Positions 17,940 to 25,010 of a stretch of DNA of 28,471 bases are shown here, one piece after another. The stretch covers positions 1 through 28,471 of the forward strand of contig JASHOI010000087.1 of the NCBI GenBank assembly GCA_030041195.1, read 5' to 3'. This DNA comes from Streptosporangiaceae bacterium. GTDB lineage: Bacteria; Actinomycetota; Actinomycetes; Streptosporangiales; Streptosporangiaceae. The notes beneath the pieces are model-generated. The model saw only the letters and a list, made by a program, of their open reading frames with translations, was not told the origin of the DNA and did not search any database. The stretch's first letter is position 1. Every line of letters starts with the position of its first letter. The position numbers and the translations under genes are program-made.

Positions 17940-18608
17940 GTGGACAACACTGACCGGGGCGGCGAGCCTGACCAGGCTGATGGCGATCCGCGCCCGGCGA
18001 CCGTCACGTTCGTGACCACGGAGCACTTCACGCTGCAGGGTGCCCGCTCGTCGACGATCTCGGAGTCGACGGGCCGGGCGAGCATGTTCCTGGGCGCGGT
18101 ATCCGGCGGCCTGATCGCCCTCGGGCTCGTCGCCACCGCCGCCAAGATCGGGGCGGCGTTCTACACGTTCGGGCTCATTCTCCTGCCCACGCTGGCGTTC
18201 GTCGGCCTGGCGACATTCCACCGGGTGCTGCAGTCAGGGATCGAGGACCTGGGATACGCGCGCCGTATCGCGCAACTGCGCGACTATTACTTCGATCACG
18301 CTCCCGAGCTGGCCGGCTACCTGCTCAATCCCGGGGAACAGCTGCCCACCCCGGGCCTGGGGATCAGCCTGTGGCAGCAGTTCGTGACCGTCGCCGGGAT
18401 GGTGGCCGTGATCACCGCGGTGCTGGTCGGGTCGGCGGCCGGGCTGCTCGCGGCCGTCGTTTCTGGCCGCTCGCTGGTAGCGGCGCTTGTCGCCGGCGTG
18501 ATCGCCGCCGGCGCTGCACTGGCCGGGCTGATGCGCTATCAGAATTCGGCCTGGATCCGGGGCAGCACGGCGTCGGTGTTGCCCGGCGCCGAAGCAGGGC
18601 CGCGCTGA
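17940..18608 (+). CDS. Integral membrane protein, unknown family
   Basis: Starting at GTG 17940, which has GGAGG nine bases upstream, the product is 222 residues; the frame is open further upstream but without a better start. A hydrophilic acidic N-terminus (DNTDRGGEPDQADGD) is followed by TVTFVTTEHFTLQGARSSTISES. A first hydrophobic pair comes next (ASMFLGAVSGGLIALGLVA and FYTFGLILLPTLAFVGLATF). A central polar region (GIEDLGYARRIAQLRDYYFDHAPELAGYL) precedes a second hydrophobic pair (VTVAGMVAVITAVLVGSAAGLLAAVV and LVAALVAGVIAAGAALAGLM). Four TMs with both ends cytoplasmic is the simplest reading. I do not recognise a named family. The next gene begins about 100 bases later on the same strand. 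Confidence 0.7.
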   Translation: MDNTDRGGEPDQADGDPRPATVTFVTTEHFTLQGARSSTISESTGRASMFLGAVSGGLIALGLVATAAKIGAAFYTFGLILLPTLAFVGLATFHRVLQSGIEDLGYARRIAQLRDYYFDHAPELAGYLLNPGEQLPTPGLGISLWQQFVTVAGMVAVITAVLVGSAAGLLAAVVSGRSLVAALVAGVIAAGAALAGLMRYQNSAWIRGSTASVLPGAEAGPR

Positions 18609-18706
18609 ACCGCTGCCGGCGCTTTCTTGCGCGTGCCCGGGGTGCGCGGTAGGAATGACTGCACGATCGGCAGCGCACACCATGCCGGCCAGGAGAAGAG
18701 ATCAGC

Positions 18707-19069
18707 GTGAGCGCCCGAATTGTCAATTTCTTCGGCTGGGAGTTGTCAGCCATCATCGACAGCAATGGAATGGTCTGGCTGGACCCATCCGAAATCTGCG
18801 AGAAGATCGGCCTCGACCCGAACTGTCAGCTGGACAGCATGATCGGGCAGACCGATGTGCCGCTCGTCCAGATGCCGAATGATGGTGAGCCGCAGTTCCG
18901 CCCGATTGTCACCCCGGGAGCGGCAGGGGCGTGGCTCGCCCTGCTTGACTGGCGGAAGATTCCGGATCCTGAGACACAGAGCAAGGTGATGCTCTTGCAG
19001 GTAAGGCTTGGCGAGATCCTCAACCAGGCCTTCATCGGGCATGTCGCGGCGGCCACGCTGGGGCGCTGA
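18707..19069 (+). CDS. P22 antirepressor N-terminal domain-like protein
   Basis: A 120-residue protein. VNFFGWELSAIIDSNGMVWLDPSEICEKIGLDPNCQLDSM, then PQFRPIVTPGAAGAWLALLDWRKIPDPETQSKVMLLQ and LGEILNQAF resemble the P22_AR_N/Bro-type domain at the N-terminus of phage antirepressors. Features are the aromatic-rich strand, the IC..IGLDP..Q helix, and the W..L.IP.PE..... helix. The usual second domain (KilA, ANT or similar) is absent, so it is either a stand-alone single-domain protein or a fragment. The start is GTG 18707 with AGGAG about 12 bases upstream. No other phage gene was found nearby. A role in regulation by protein-protein contact is inferred from the family. Confidence 0.65.
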   Translation: MSARIVNFFGWELSAIIDSNGMVWLDPSEICEKIGLDPNCQLDSMIGQTDVPLVQMPNDGEPQFRPIVTPGAAGAWLALLDWRKIPDPETQSKVMLLQVRLGEILNQAFIGHVAAATLGR

Positions 19070-19535
19070 CCGGCTCGGGCCACCGACTGCGGTCACGCGG
19101 CGTTCCGTCGGCTATGTTGCCGGATACCTCGATGGCGTCGTGAAGGACCTGGTTTCGCACGGCAAGGCCTGCCTTTACCGTACTTGGCGCCGTCTCTCCG
19201 GCTGTCATTATTCTGCCATTCCCCAAGACTTCAGGTTGCCGACGATGTAACCGGGGAAAGGACAACCTGCTTGCGCTCCGGGAATGCCTAGACATAGGAA
19301 ATGCGGCCGAGCGCGATCCAATTACCGGCGGCCGAAGGCCGTCTGAGCTGGGCTTACCAAGCGAAACCACGGTCGCATAGGGATTTCTGTTTCCCTCGAA
19401 AGCTATCACTTCGTGTCTGGGGCTTGGCCACATGGCCTAGTCTCCCGGCGGTGGGAAGGAAGTTAGTTAATTGATTCCGCTCCCCCGCCCGAAGCCAGCG
19501 CCTGGCTCGGGCGCCCCGCAGGCTTGGGAGGACCA
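19070..19535. other. Intergenic region, 466 bp, no gene recognised
   Basis: Noticeably less GC-rich than its neighbours. It holds a short perfect hairpin, CGGCC-GAA-GGCCG at 19329-19341, and a weaker one, AGGGA/TCCCT around 19379-19395. A purine stretch (GGTGGGAAGGAAGTTAGTTAA near 19450-19470) lies toward the next gene. A long structured 5' leader for the 19536 gene is possible. I compared it with the ydaO/c-di-AMP riboswitch by eye and could not match the conserved core. No tRNA-like cloverleaf was seen. Confidence 0.4.
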
Positions 19536-20558
19536 GTGATCACTGTTGCCCCGGGCAAGCACCGGCGGCCCAGACGTCGGGCAATGGCCGGCGCCACCTT
19601 ACCCACGGCGGACCAGCGCACGTTGCTGACCGATGCGGACTGGCCGCCCAGCGGAGCGGTTTCCTGGCCGCAGTGGGAGGCCGCGCCGCCACCGTTGCAT
19701 CCCGATCACCCGTCGGCCCCGGTACCGCGAGTGCGTGCGCCGGCGATGCCTGGCGCGGGCGGCCCCGGACGCGGCCCGGCCCGCACGCCGAGCCGCGGGA
19801 TCCCCCGGTCGCGGCCGAACATCGGGTCCCCGCGAGGCAACGGGCGCCGCCAGGACCCGGCAGACATGCAGACCCGATCCGGTGTGATCGCGCCTGACGC
19901 CGGGGCTCAGCTGTCCCGGGCCGTCGGCTCCGCCGGGCAGCCTGAGTTCGGCTACGGCGGCCAGGCGACGCTTACCAGGCAACAGCCCTTGAACCAGGAC
20001 GGCACGGCCCGCCAGCCCGCCGAGCAGGGCGCCGACCAGGAGACAGCGCACTTACGGGAGCTCATCCTTTCGCTCTCGGACCGGCTGGACCAGATGTCGG
20101 CCTACCTCACGGATGGCCTCGTGAGCCCCGGCGATCTGGCCACGATGCCTGCCCCGGCCAGCGCGCCCGCGCCGGCGCCGGCGTTCGCGCCGCCCAAACG
20201 GAGGACCAGGCCTCGTGCCCTGGCGGCCCGGCCGACCGGGCCGCGGACGACGACGGCCAAACAGCCGCACGGTCGGCCCAGGCAGCTCCAGGCCATGCGC
20301 GTCGCCACGATCGCGACCGCGGCGCTGTTCTCGGTCGCCGCGATCAGCGGTGTCGCGGAGATCGGGATGCACGGATTCAAGTTCTTCGTCTTCCGGTCAG
20401 CCGGCACGGGCGAGACCGCAGGCAGCGAAACTGACCAGCAGTTTTTGGCTAAGGAGGCCGCGGCGGCAAAGGCCGCCGCGCAAAAGGGTGCGCCGGCAAA
20501 GAACGATACGGCGAAGGCGCATACACCGGGGCGCCACTCGAAGAGCACGTCGGGATAG
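19536..20558 (+). CDS. Pro/Ala/Arg-rich single-TM protein, unknown
   Basis: A 340-residue protein starting at GTG 19536, chosen because GGAGG lies 5 bases upstream. Residues 1-160 are disordered-looking, rich in Pro, Arg, Gly and Ala. Residues 165-192 (DQETAHLRELILSLSDRLDQMSAYL) form a likely amphipathic helix or short coiled coil. A Pro/Ala linker (about 204-220) and a basic stretch (220-255) precede one TM (RVATIATAALFSVAAISGVAEIG, 255-277). The C-terminal part begins HGFKFFVFRSAGTGET and ends in an Ala/Lys tail. A large cytoplasmic N-terminus and a short extracytoplasmic tail fit the positive-inside rule. It is the first of three co-directional genes (19536, 20605, 21645). I do not know a named family; the FFVFR-AGTGET patch looks like the conserved core. 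Confidence 0.72.
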   Translation: MITVAPGKHRRPRRRAMAGATLPTADQRTLLTDADWPPSGAVSWPQWEAAPPPLHPDHPSAPVPRVRAPAMPGAGGPGRGPARTPSRGIPRSRPNIGSPRGNGRRQDPADMQTRSGVIAPDAGAQLSRAVGSAGQPEFGYGGQATLTRQQPLNQDGTARQPAEQGADQETAHLRELILSLSDRLDQMSAYLTDGLVSPGDLATMPAPASAPAPAPAFAPPKRRTRPRALAARPTGPRTTTAKQPHGRPRQLQAMRVATIATAALFSVAAISGVAEIGMHGFKFFVFRSAGTGETAGSETDQQFLAKEAAAAKAAAQKGAPAKNDTAKAHTPGRHSKSTSG

Positions 20559-20604
20559 TGAAGATGGGGAGCGATCCAGGCTCTCCGGAAGGAGACTCTG
20601 CACG

Positions 20605-21564
20605 ATGGCCACCACGAGAGAACCATACGTTACTTCTTCGTTCGCTCCATTATCGGCGCCGTATGGGAGCCCGGATACTTACCAGCCAGGCCTGTACCCT
20701 GACGGTGCCGCAGACGAGCTGCAACGGCGGGCGGACCGGAGTCGTGTCGACGAATGGATGGACAAGGACTTCAAGTTCGGCGGCTCCCGGATCAAGCGGA
20801 AAGCGGTCGCGCTTGTCCTGCTGGGCGCGCCAGCGGTGCTCCCCCTGTTCTTCATGGCGCCGGCATTCTTCACGATGAACTCGGGCACCTTCGGTGTGTC
20901 GGTCGACGACACGCTGGGGACCGGGGCCGAACTCTGCCTGTTCCTGTGCCTGCTCGTCACCCCCATGATGACGCTCACCGGGCAGCGGTGGTTCGTCCCG
21001 CTGCGGCGCTGGTACGGGATCATGATGGCGTGCTGCGGCATCGGCGACGCGCTCGCTGCGGGCCTCACCGACAGCTTCGCGGGCGGCTTTCTGGGCCGGC
21101 TGGCCGGGCACGTCTTCGAGCTCATGGGCTTCATGATGGTGATGCTGGTCATCCCGCTCCTGATCACCGGCAACCCGTGGGCACAGCGCAAGCTCGGCCG
21201 GTACTGGAAGCCGCTGCACCGGCTCATCTACGTCATCTGGGCGCTGCTCGCCTGCCACCTCATGCTGCTCGAGGGGTTCGGGTTTGAGCACGGGTCAGAC
21301 GGCTCGGGCTTCGCCGGTGACGGCGACCCCGTCTTCCATCAGCGCTTCTACCAGTACTCGGCGTGCAGCCTGTTCCTGCTGACGCTCCGGCTGCCGCCGG
21401 TAAGGCGCTGGATCGCCGCCCGGCAAAAAGAGGGCCGGAACTGGCTCGTATGGCTAACCATCGCGCCAATTTTCGCCCTATTCATCTTCGGCATGATCTT
21501 CATCCTCAACGAGGAGTTCTTCAAGGGCATCGACTCCTTCAAGGAAACCCCCAGCGCCGAGTAG
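20605..21564 (+). CDS. Ferric reductase/MsrQ-like transmembrane heme-domain protein
   Basis: A 319-residue membrane protein with about six to seven TMs. The start is ATG 20605 with GGAAGGAGA upstream; the open frame extends further back but overlaps the previous gene. The core (RRWYGIMMACCGIGDAL at 134-150, then FMMVMLVIPLLITGNPWAQRKLGRYWKPLHRLIYVIWALLACHLML at about 176-221) follows the layout of MsrQ/ferric-reductase-like domains, which hold heme b between TM helices. The two histidines His205 (PLHRL) and His218 (CHLML) sit where MsrQ has its second and third heme ligands. The first ligand position (after RR..G.........) is Asp148 instead of His. His169 in GHVFEL might substitute. No flavin or NAD domain is present, so an electron-accepting partner would be separate. 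Flanked by two TM-anchored proteins of unknown role. Confidence 0.75.
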   Translation: MATTREPYVTSSFAPLSAPYGSPDTYQPGLYPDGAADELQRRADRSRVDEWMDKDFKFGGSRIKRKAVALVLLGAPAVLPLFFMAPAFFTMNSGTFGVSVDDTLGTGAELCLFLCLLVTPMMTLTGQRWFVPLRRWYGIMMACCGIGDALAAGLTDSFAGGFLGRLAGHVFELMGFMMVMLVIPLLITGNPWAQRKLGRYWKPLHRLIYVIWALLACHLMLLEGFGFEHGSDGSGFAGDGDPVFHQRFYQYSACSLFLLTLRLPPVRRWIAARQKEGRNWLVWLTIAPIFALFIFGMIFILNEEFFKGIDSFKETPSAE

Positions 21565-21581
21565 GGAAGCGATCGTCATCG

Positions 21582-21620
21582 CCTGGGCGGGCGGCATCCT
21601 ATTGCTGCCGCCCGCCCGGG
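21582..21620 (+). terminator. Strong stem-loop after the heme-domain gene
   Basis: GGGCGGGCGGCA (21585-21596) pairs perfectly with TGCCGCCCGCCC (21606-21617) across a 9-base loop, and can extend to 15 pairs with one G-T. It begins 18 bases after the stop at 21564. No T-run follows, as usual in actinobacteria. It lies only about 10 bases before the leader of the next gene, so it may be a partial terminator or an mRNA-stabilising element. Confidence 0.65.
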
Positions 21621-21644
21621 GGATGGTTAGGAGAGGGATTTGAT

Positions 21645-22328
21645 ATGAGCGCGACCTACGACGAGACGTACACCGAATACGGCGATGTCCAGGCGAGAGC
21701 CGGCGGCTTCCTGGTCACGGCTATTTCCATCCTCGCTGGTATCTTGGTGATCGCGGGCCTCATATACGCCACGGGCGCCAGCGGGCGGCATAAGGCCGCG
21801 ATTCTAGCCGCCGGCTGCGAGCCCAGCCTGTTCATATCGGGTTTGCCATGCACTACCTGGCAGATGGTGCTCAGCCAGTACGAGGCGATTGTGAACCCGG
21901 CCAGCAAACTACTGACCGCCGATGTGGCGGTCTACAACGCCGACGAAGTACACCATCTCGTTACGGCCGAAGCGGCCCTGACGGCGGAGGTGGCGGTTGA
22001 GCAGTCGCTCGACAACAGCCTGGCCGCTGTCACGTTCACGCCCCAGAACAGGGCCAGAGCCCTTTCGCTGATCACGAACGCTGCTTCGACCGGTCTGGGG
22101 ACCGTGCCACCGGACGCGGTCACGCTCACGCCCCAGATGACGGTCATAGCCGATGCGGTGATCCGGGCTGACCAGGCCCTCGCCAAACTGACCGCCGAGC
22201 AGGCACGATCGTCCTCACTGACCCAGCTGTGGTCGTTCAACACCAGGGTTGGTGCCGCCAGAACCGCCGTCCAGACCGAAATGAAGCTCCTCGGCAAGGC
22301 CGTTGCCACGCCGGTTACCGCGCGCTGA
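21645..22328 (+). CDS. TM-anchored extracytoplasmic protein, unknown
   Basis: A 227-residue protein from ATG 21645, with GGAGAGGG about 8 bases upstream. The N-terminus is acidic and Tyr-rich (TYDETYTEYGDVQ). One TM follows (GFLVTAISILAGILVIAGLIYATG, about 21-44). The remainder is an alpha-helical, Ala-rich domain expected outside the membrane. Two cysteines, Cys58 and Cys69, directly after the TM (AAGCEPSLFISGLPCTTW) could form a disulfide or a redox pair. Two related segments (TFTPQNRARALSLI near 130 and TLTPQMTVIADAVI near 160) hint at an internal duplication. I recognise no family. Third gene of the cluster with the Pro-rich TM protein and the heme-domain protein, so an envelope redox or scaffold role is conceivable but unproven. 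Confidence 0.72.
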   Translation: MSATYDETYTEYGDVQARAGGFLVTAISILAGILVIAGLIYATGASGRHKAAILAAGCEPSLFISGLPCTTWQMVLSQYEAIVNPASKLLTADVAVYNADEVHHLVTAEAALTAEVAVEQSLDNSLAAVTFTPQNRARALSLITNAASTGLGTVPPDAVTLTPQMTVIADAVIRADQALAKLTAEQARSSSLTQLWSFNTRVGAARTAVQTEMKLLGKAVATPVTAR

Positions 22329-22369
22329 GTTGTAACGCGGGCTTGAGCGAGGCGTCTGTCATCCCGCGC

Positions 22370-22387
22370 GCATGACGGGTGTCATGC
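22370..22387. promoter_or_regulatory. Palindromic operator-like site upstream of the VC0807-like gene
   Basis: GCATGAC-GGGT-GTCATGC is a perfect 7-bp inverted repeat. Another TGTCAT half-site lies at about 22357. It is centred about 65 bases before the ATG at 22444, in a position suitable for an activator or response regulator. The binding protein is not identified. Confidence 0.5.
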
Positions 22388-22431
22388 CCAGGTCGGGACG
22401 CCGCTCACTGCGTCTGGGGTGTGGGCGGTCC

Positions 22432-22444
22432 TAGCGTCGAGGTA
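22432..22444 (+). promoter_or_regulatory. -10 element of a leaderless transcript
   Basis: TAGCGT at 22432-22437 ends 6 bases before the ATG at 22444, the standard spacing for transcription starting at the ATG itself. No Shine-Dalgarno is present in front of this ATG, which agrees. A convincing -35 box was not found. Confidence 0.5.
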
Positions 22445-23145
22445 TGGCTACCACAGACATGCAGGTCCAGGGCAGCGGCTTTGACCGCAGCCGGCTGCGG
22501 GCGCTTGCGCCGGTCGCAGTCTTCGACATCGCCGGACCGCTGGCGGTCTACTGGCTGCTGCGCGCGGCCGGGACGGCCGAGGTCACGGCACTGATCGTCA
22601 GCGGCATCCTGCCGGCCCTTGGCGTGGCCGTGGGGATCATCCGGCACCGCCGCATCGACGCCATCGGCTCGCTGGTGCTCTTCGGCATTGTCGTGGGCAC
22701 GGTTGCCGGGCTCACGACGCACAGCGCGCGGCTGGTGCTGATGGAAGGATCGGTACCGACCGCGGTGTTCGGGCTTGCCAGCCTCGGCTCGCTGCTGACG
22801 GCCCAGCCGCTGATGTACCGGATCGTGCTGCAGACGCGCGGCGCCGACCCGGCCGACCGCCGCGAACTGGAGGCCCGGCTCTCGCGGCCTGGCATGGCGC
22901 GGGCCTTCAGGATCGTCACGCTGGTGTGGGGCGTGAGCTTCCTGGCCGAGGCCGCCGCACGGGTCGTGATCGTCGAGACGACCTCGGCGGGCAACGCGCT
23001 GCTTGTGGTCAAGGTGATGCCGTATATCGTCATCGGCGTGCTGCTCCGGTGGATGATGGGCTACCTGCGCGGGGTCGGTAACCAAGCCCGCCGTCGGCGC
23101 GCCCGGCATACCCGGATACAAGCCAGCCCGCCGGCGAGACGATAG
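22444..23145 (+). CDS. VC0807-like integral membrane protein
   Basis: A 233-residue protein with about six hydrophobic segments: LAPVAVFDIAGPLAVYWLL, then TALIVSGILPALGVAVGII, AIGSLVLFGIVVGTVAGL, a weaker one around SLGSLLTAQPLMYRIVL, IVTLVWGVSFLAEAAARVVIV, and VVKVMPYIVIGVLL. A short basic tail (NQARRRRARHTRI) should be cytoplasmic. The layout (P..FDI...L.VY, PP/LPAL....GIIRHRRID) matches the VC0807/IspA-like family found widely in actinobacteria, whose function is not known. It is probably translated from a leaderless mRNA beginning at its ATG. Likely regulated through the palindrome just upstream. Confidence 0.72.
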   Translation: MATTDMQVQGSGFDRSRLRALAPVAVFDIAGPLAVYWLLRAAGTAEVTALIVSGILPALGVAVGIIRHRRIDAIGSLVLFGIVVGTVAGLTTHSARLVLMEGSVPTAVFGLASLGSLLTAQPLMYRIVLQTRGADPADRRELEARLSRPGMARAFRIVTLVWGVSFLAEAAARVVIVETTSAGNALLVVKVMPYIVIGVLLRWMMGYLRGVGNQARRRRARHTRIQASPPARR

Positions 23146-23193
23146 GACGGTGCTGCTGCCTAGCGCTGAAGGCTCGCCCGAACCGAGTCATAC

Positions 23194-24144
23194 GTGAAGG
23201 TTCGCCCGCCCGGGTACCAGGACGGTCATGGCCAGGCTGAGCGGCGAAGCTCTGCCAACCGCTGGCGGATTGGCGATCGCCGGCTGGGATTGATCTACGC
23301 GGTGCTGGCGGCCGTGGCGTGGTCCACCGCCGGAATCCTGCAGCGCCAGCTGCACGTCAACCCGGCAACCCAGGTCGCGGGGCGCGGCGTCTTCGGGTTC
23401 GTGACGCTGGCCTGCTACGCGGCGTACGCACAGCCCGGGGCCCTGGCATCGGTAACCCGGCGCGGCGCTCTGCTGGCCGCCGGGTCGATGGCTGTGGCCA
23501 ACTCCGCGTTCATCGTCGCGCTGAACTACACCTCGGTCGCTCACGTTCTGGTTCTGCAATCCATCGCTCCGCTCGTCGCGGCCGGCCTGGGCGTGGTCGT
23601 CCTGGGAGAGCGGCTCACCTGGCGCACCGCTTGCACGATGGCCGTAGCGCTCGGCGGTGTGGTCGTGATGGTGGGCGCACCGGGCGGCGGCCCGGTATTC
23701 GGCGACGGCCTGGCGCTGCTCACGGGCGTCGCGTTCGCTCTCGTCATCGTCGTCGCCCGCCGCTACCGCGGCGTGTCCATGGCGCCTGCCATGGCCCTGT
23801 CGCAACTGCTGGTCGTGATCGTCTTCGCGCCGTTCGTGCAGCTTGGCCACGTCTCCTGGGCCGGCGTCGGATGGCTCGCCCTGCTGGGATGCGGCCAGAT
23901 CGGGCTCGGAGCGATCTTCTTCATCTCGGCAGCTCGGTTCATTCCATCCTGGGAGATGGCCATGATCTTCTTGCTGGAAGTGGTACTCGGCCCGTTGTGG
24001 ACCTGGATCGGGCTCTCCGAGACACCGAACATCGCGACGCTCGTGGGTGGTGCGGCCGTCATCCTCGCGGTCGGTGCCCAGGCAGGGTGGGCCGGCCGGC
24101 GGGAGGGCCGTCCGACGGCCGGCGCCGCCGGGCAGCCACCGTGA
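23194..24144 (+). CDS. EamA-family (DMT) transporter
   Basis: A 316-residue protein with ten TMs in two homologous halves, typical of EamA metabolite exporters of the drug/metabolite transporter superfamily. The first half runs LIYAVLAAVAWSTAGILQRQ, then AGRGVFGFVTLACYAAY, LLAAGSMAVANSAFIVAL, VLVLQSIAPLVAAGLGVVVL with the signature GERLTWRTACTMAVALGGVVVM. The second half ends with EVVLGPLWTWIGLSETPN and LVGGAAVILAVGAQ. The GTG at 23194 gives a polar N-terminus of about 31 residues before TM1; a later start near 23290 (TTG) is possible but less likely. A near-repeat, TGAAGGCTCGCCCG/TGAAGGTTCGCCCG, occurs at about 23166 and 23196 around the start. The substrate is unknown. Convergent with the next gene, 26 bases apart. 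Confidence 0.9.
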   Translation: MKVRPPGYQDGHGQAERRSSANRWRIGDRRLGLIYAVLAAVAWSTAGILQRQLHVNPATQVAGRGVFGFVTLACYAAYAQPGALASVTRRGALLAAGSMAVANSAFIVALNYTSVAHVLVLQSIAPLVAAGLGVVVLGERLTWRTACTMAVALGGVVVMVGAPGGGPVFGDGLALLTGVAFALVIVVARRYRGVSMAPAMALSQLLVVIVFAPFVQLGHVSWAGVGWLALLGCGQIGLGAIFFISAARFIPSWEMAMIFLLEVVLGPLWTWIGLSETPNIATLVGGAAVILAVGAQAGWAGRREGRPTAGAAGQPP

Positions 24145-24170
24145 TCGCTTGGCCGCCGAAGGGACGGTTC

Positions 24171-24692
24171 TCAGCCGTTGTCGGCCTCGACCAGCCGCTC
24201 GATCAGCTCGTCGACGTTGCCCGACCTGGGCAGGCCCCGCTGGGCCAGCAGGTCGCTGAGCTCGGCCTTGGTCAGGCCCTGGTACCGCTCGCGCGCCATC
24301 GCCTGAGCCTTCCTCGCCTGCTCACGCTCGATCTTGCGGGCCTCACGGGCCAGCTCATGCGACACCCTCTCAGCGTGCTCGTGGGCGGCCTGCTCGGCGG
24401 TGGCCGCCTTGTCCCGCACGACCTTGTCGGCCGACTCGGCCTGCTCGCGCACCACACCGGGCAGCGCGCTCGCGGCCTTCGCCCACTTCACGGCGAGGTC
24501 GCGGTTCAGGTCCACCGTGCGCTGCACCAAGTCGAAATAGCGCTCGACCGCGGGGACGAGGTCTATCTGCGGCAGCCCGGGAAGGGAGTCCGCCAGCGTC
24601 CGCGCTCCCTGGGTCCAGAAGTCCGCGGTTCTCTCGGCCGCTGCTCGCGCCTGGTTCGCCGCCGTGCTGTATTGCCTGGTCAAGCTGTTCAT
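24171..24692 (-). CDS. Phasin-like coiled-coil protein with C-terminal SAP-like motif
   Basis: A 173-residue cytosolic protein. The start is ATG 24692, chosen because GGAGT lies just upstream and a promoter is visible behind it; the open frame extends upstream without coding character. Residues 1-75 form amphipathic helices (AAERTADFWTQGARTLADSL, then VERYFDLVQRTVDLNRDLAVKWAKAA), as in phasin or poly-alpha-helical granule/surface proteins. Residues 80-135 are a charged, Ala/Glu/Lys-rich coiled coil. Residues 138-170 (YQGLTKAELSDLLAQRGLPRSGNVDELIERLVEA) match a SAP or Rho-N-like nucleic-acid-binding helix-extension-helix. A protein that binds granules or membranes and the nucleoid, analogous to histone-like phasins, is a plausible but unproven role. 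Confidence 0.75.
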   Translation of the reverse strand: MNSLTRQYSTAANQARAAAERTADFWTQGARTLADSLPGLPQIDLVPAVERYFDLVQRTVDLNRDLAVKWAKAASALPGVVREQAESADKVVRDKAATAEQAAHEHAERVSHELAREARKIEREQARKAQAMARERYQGLTKAELSDLLAQRGLPRSGNVDELIERLVEADNG

Positions 24693-24717
24693 ATTCACTC
24701 CTCGGGTTCCGGATGGC

Positions 24718-24756
24718 TTCGCTAACTTTAGCAAGCAATGCATACTAAAGCAAGCA
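24718..24756 (-). promoter_or_regulatory. Promoter of the phasin-like gene with AGCAAGCA direct repeat
   Basis: On the minus strand TTGCTT (plus 24748-24753) and TAAAGT (plus 24725-24730) are 17 bases apart, a good sigma70-like pair. The leader to ATG 24692 is about 25 bases and carries GGAG. AGCAAGCA occurs twice on the plus strand with a 19-bp period (24730-24737, 24749-24756), overlapping both hexamers, which may be a regulator site. Confidence 0.6.
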
Positions 24757-24957
24757 GGCTGCCATCCCGGAGTGACATGGGTACCCGCGCCCGGCCAGAT
24801 CACACATGCGCGTGATGGACCCCAGCGATGGCCTGCCTCGCCGGGCGGGGCACGGCCGTGCGGTCGCAGCACCAGCGGCCTGGCATCGCCCCGCCACCGT
24901 GGCGGACGCGCAAAACGCCGCGTACTTAAGCGTTTGCCGCCCGAGCGGCCGGGTTTC

Positions 24958-25010
24958 CATGATCTTGGTTGATTAATACCGCTATACGGTATTCAACCAC
25001 CAAGATCATG
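24958..25010. repeat. 53-base bulged palindrome (hairpin-forming element)
   Basis: The outer arms CATGATCTTGG (24958-24968) and CCAAGATCATG (25000-25010) are perfect. Inside, TTGA pairs with TCAA and ATACCG (24976-24981) with CGGTAT (24987-24992), loop CTATA. The 21 pairs are interrupted by a 3-base bulge on each side (TTA on the left, CCA on the right). The element is much more AT-rich than its surroundings. It resembles REP/MITE-type or hairpin transposon-end elements; no transposase is near. Confidence 0.75.

Noticed and set aside
19070..19535. Possible riboswitch (c-di-AMP type) in the leader of the 19536 gene
   Set aside because: The conserved core could not be matched by eye; only two short hairpins are visible, so it is listed as plain intergenic DNA.
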